A stretch of 13,468 bases of DNA from Geobacter sp. Lineage in GTDB: Bacteria > Desulfobacterota > Desulfuromonadia > Geobacterales > Geobacteraceae. Shown here piece after piece: positions 13,450 through 13,468 of this stretch (position 1 is the stretch's first letter; each line of letters starts with the position of its first letter). Made by a program: the position numbers and the translations under genes. Below the pieces are notes generated by a model. That model was not told where the DNA came from. It worked only from the letters and a program-made list of their open reading frames with translations, and ran no database searches. The stretch is taken from positions 1 to 13,468 of the forward strand of contig DNRQ01000202.1 of NCBI GenBank assembly GCA_003499925.1. The letters are read 5' to 3'.

Positions 13450-13468
13450 CTCTCCCTTGATGGGAGAG
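13450..13468. repeat. Palindrome at the window edge, dispersed-repeat family
   Basis: CTCTCCC (13450-13456) and GGGAGAG (13462-13468) form a perfect 7-bp stem around TTGAT. The unit may continue beyond the window. It lies upstream of the transporter gene, so this copy is not at a 3' end. Confidence 0.55.

Overview
The window looks like chromosomal DNA from a Geobacter-type bacterium (Geobacteraceae, Desulfuromonadales). This rests on GC-rich genes, two multihaem c-type cytochromes, a sigma-54 activator, and GC-rich palindromes scattered between genes. The taxon is inferred from gene content; nothing in the window names it.

Layout. Positions 102-560 (minus) hold a small orphan gene of unknown function whose N-terminal half resembles the CheD/CNF cysteine-deamidase fold. 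Positions 561-1398 have no convincing gene. An initiator tRNA (fMet) lies at 1399-1475 (minus) with a clear promoter and terminator. Positions 1613-1898 hold palindromic repeats.

The core is 2160-11078. A membrane hybrid histidine kinase (2160-4505) overlaps the gene for an NtrC-type sigma-54 activator (4480-5889). The next 400 bp contain paired inverted repeats that could be activator sites and a near-consensus -24/-12 promoter. Five genes follow on the same strand: a two-helix membrane protein, a degenerate receiver fused to a similar two-helix module, a seven-haem membrane-anchored cytochrome c (CbcA-like), a b-type membrane cytochrome (CbcB-like) and a four-helix membrane protein. Facing them (minus) is a twelve-haem 'nanowire' cytochrome of four c7 domains, with its own candidate sigma-54 promoter.

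This set matches the cbcBA/bccR locus of Geobacter sulfurreducens, where CbcBA is an inner-membrane quinol-oxidising bc complex used near the low-potential limit of Fe(III)/electrode respiration and induced with the help of BccR. The inferred logic is that the kinase senses a cellular or redox state and phosphorylates the activator. The activator then opens sigma-54 promoters for the quinol oxidase and probably for the periplasmic twelve-haem carrier that takes its electrons. The membrane-tethered pseudo-receiver, the duplicated two-helix module and a calcium-type EF-hand loop inside CbcA are the least explained parts.

A large transporter of the AspT/YidE/YbjL family lies at 11678-13318 (minus), followed by a terminator-like hairpin. 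The right edge ends in another palindrome of the dispersed family.
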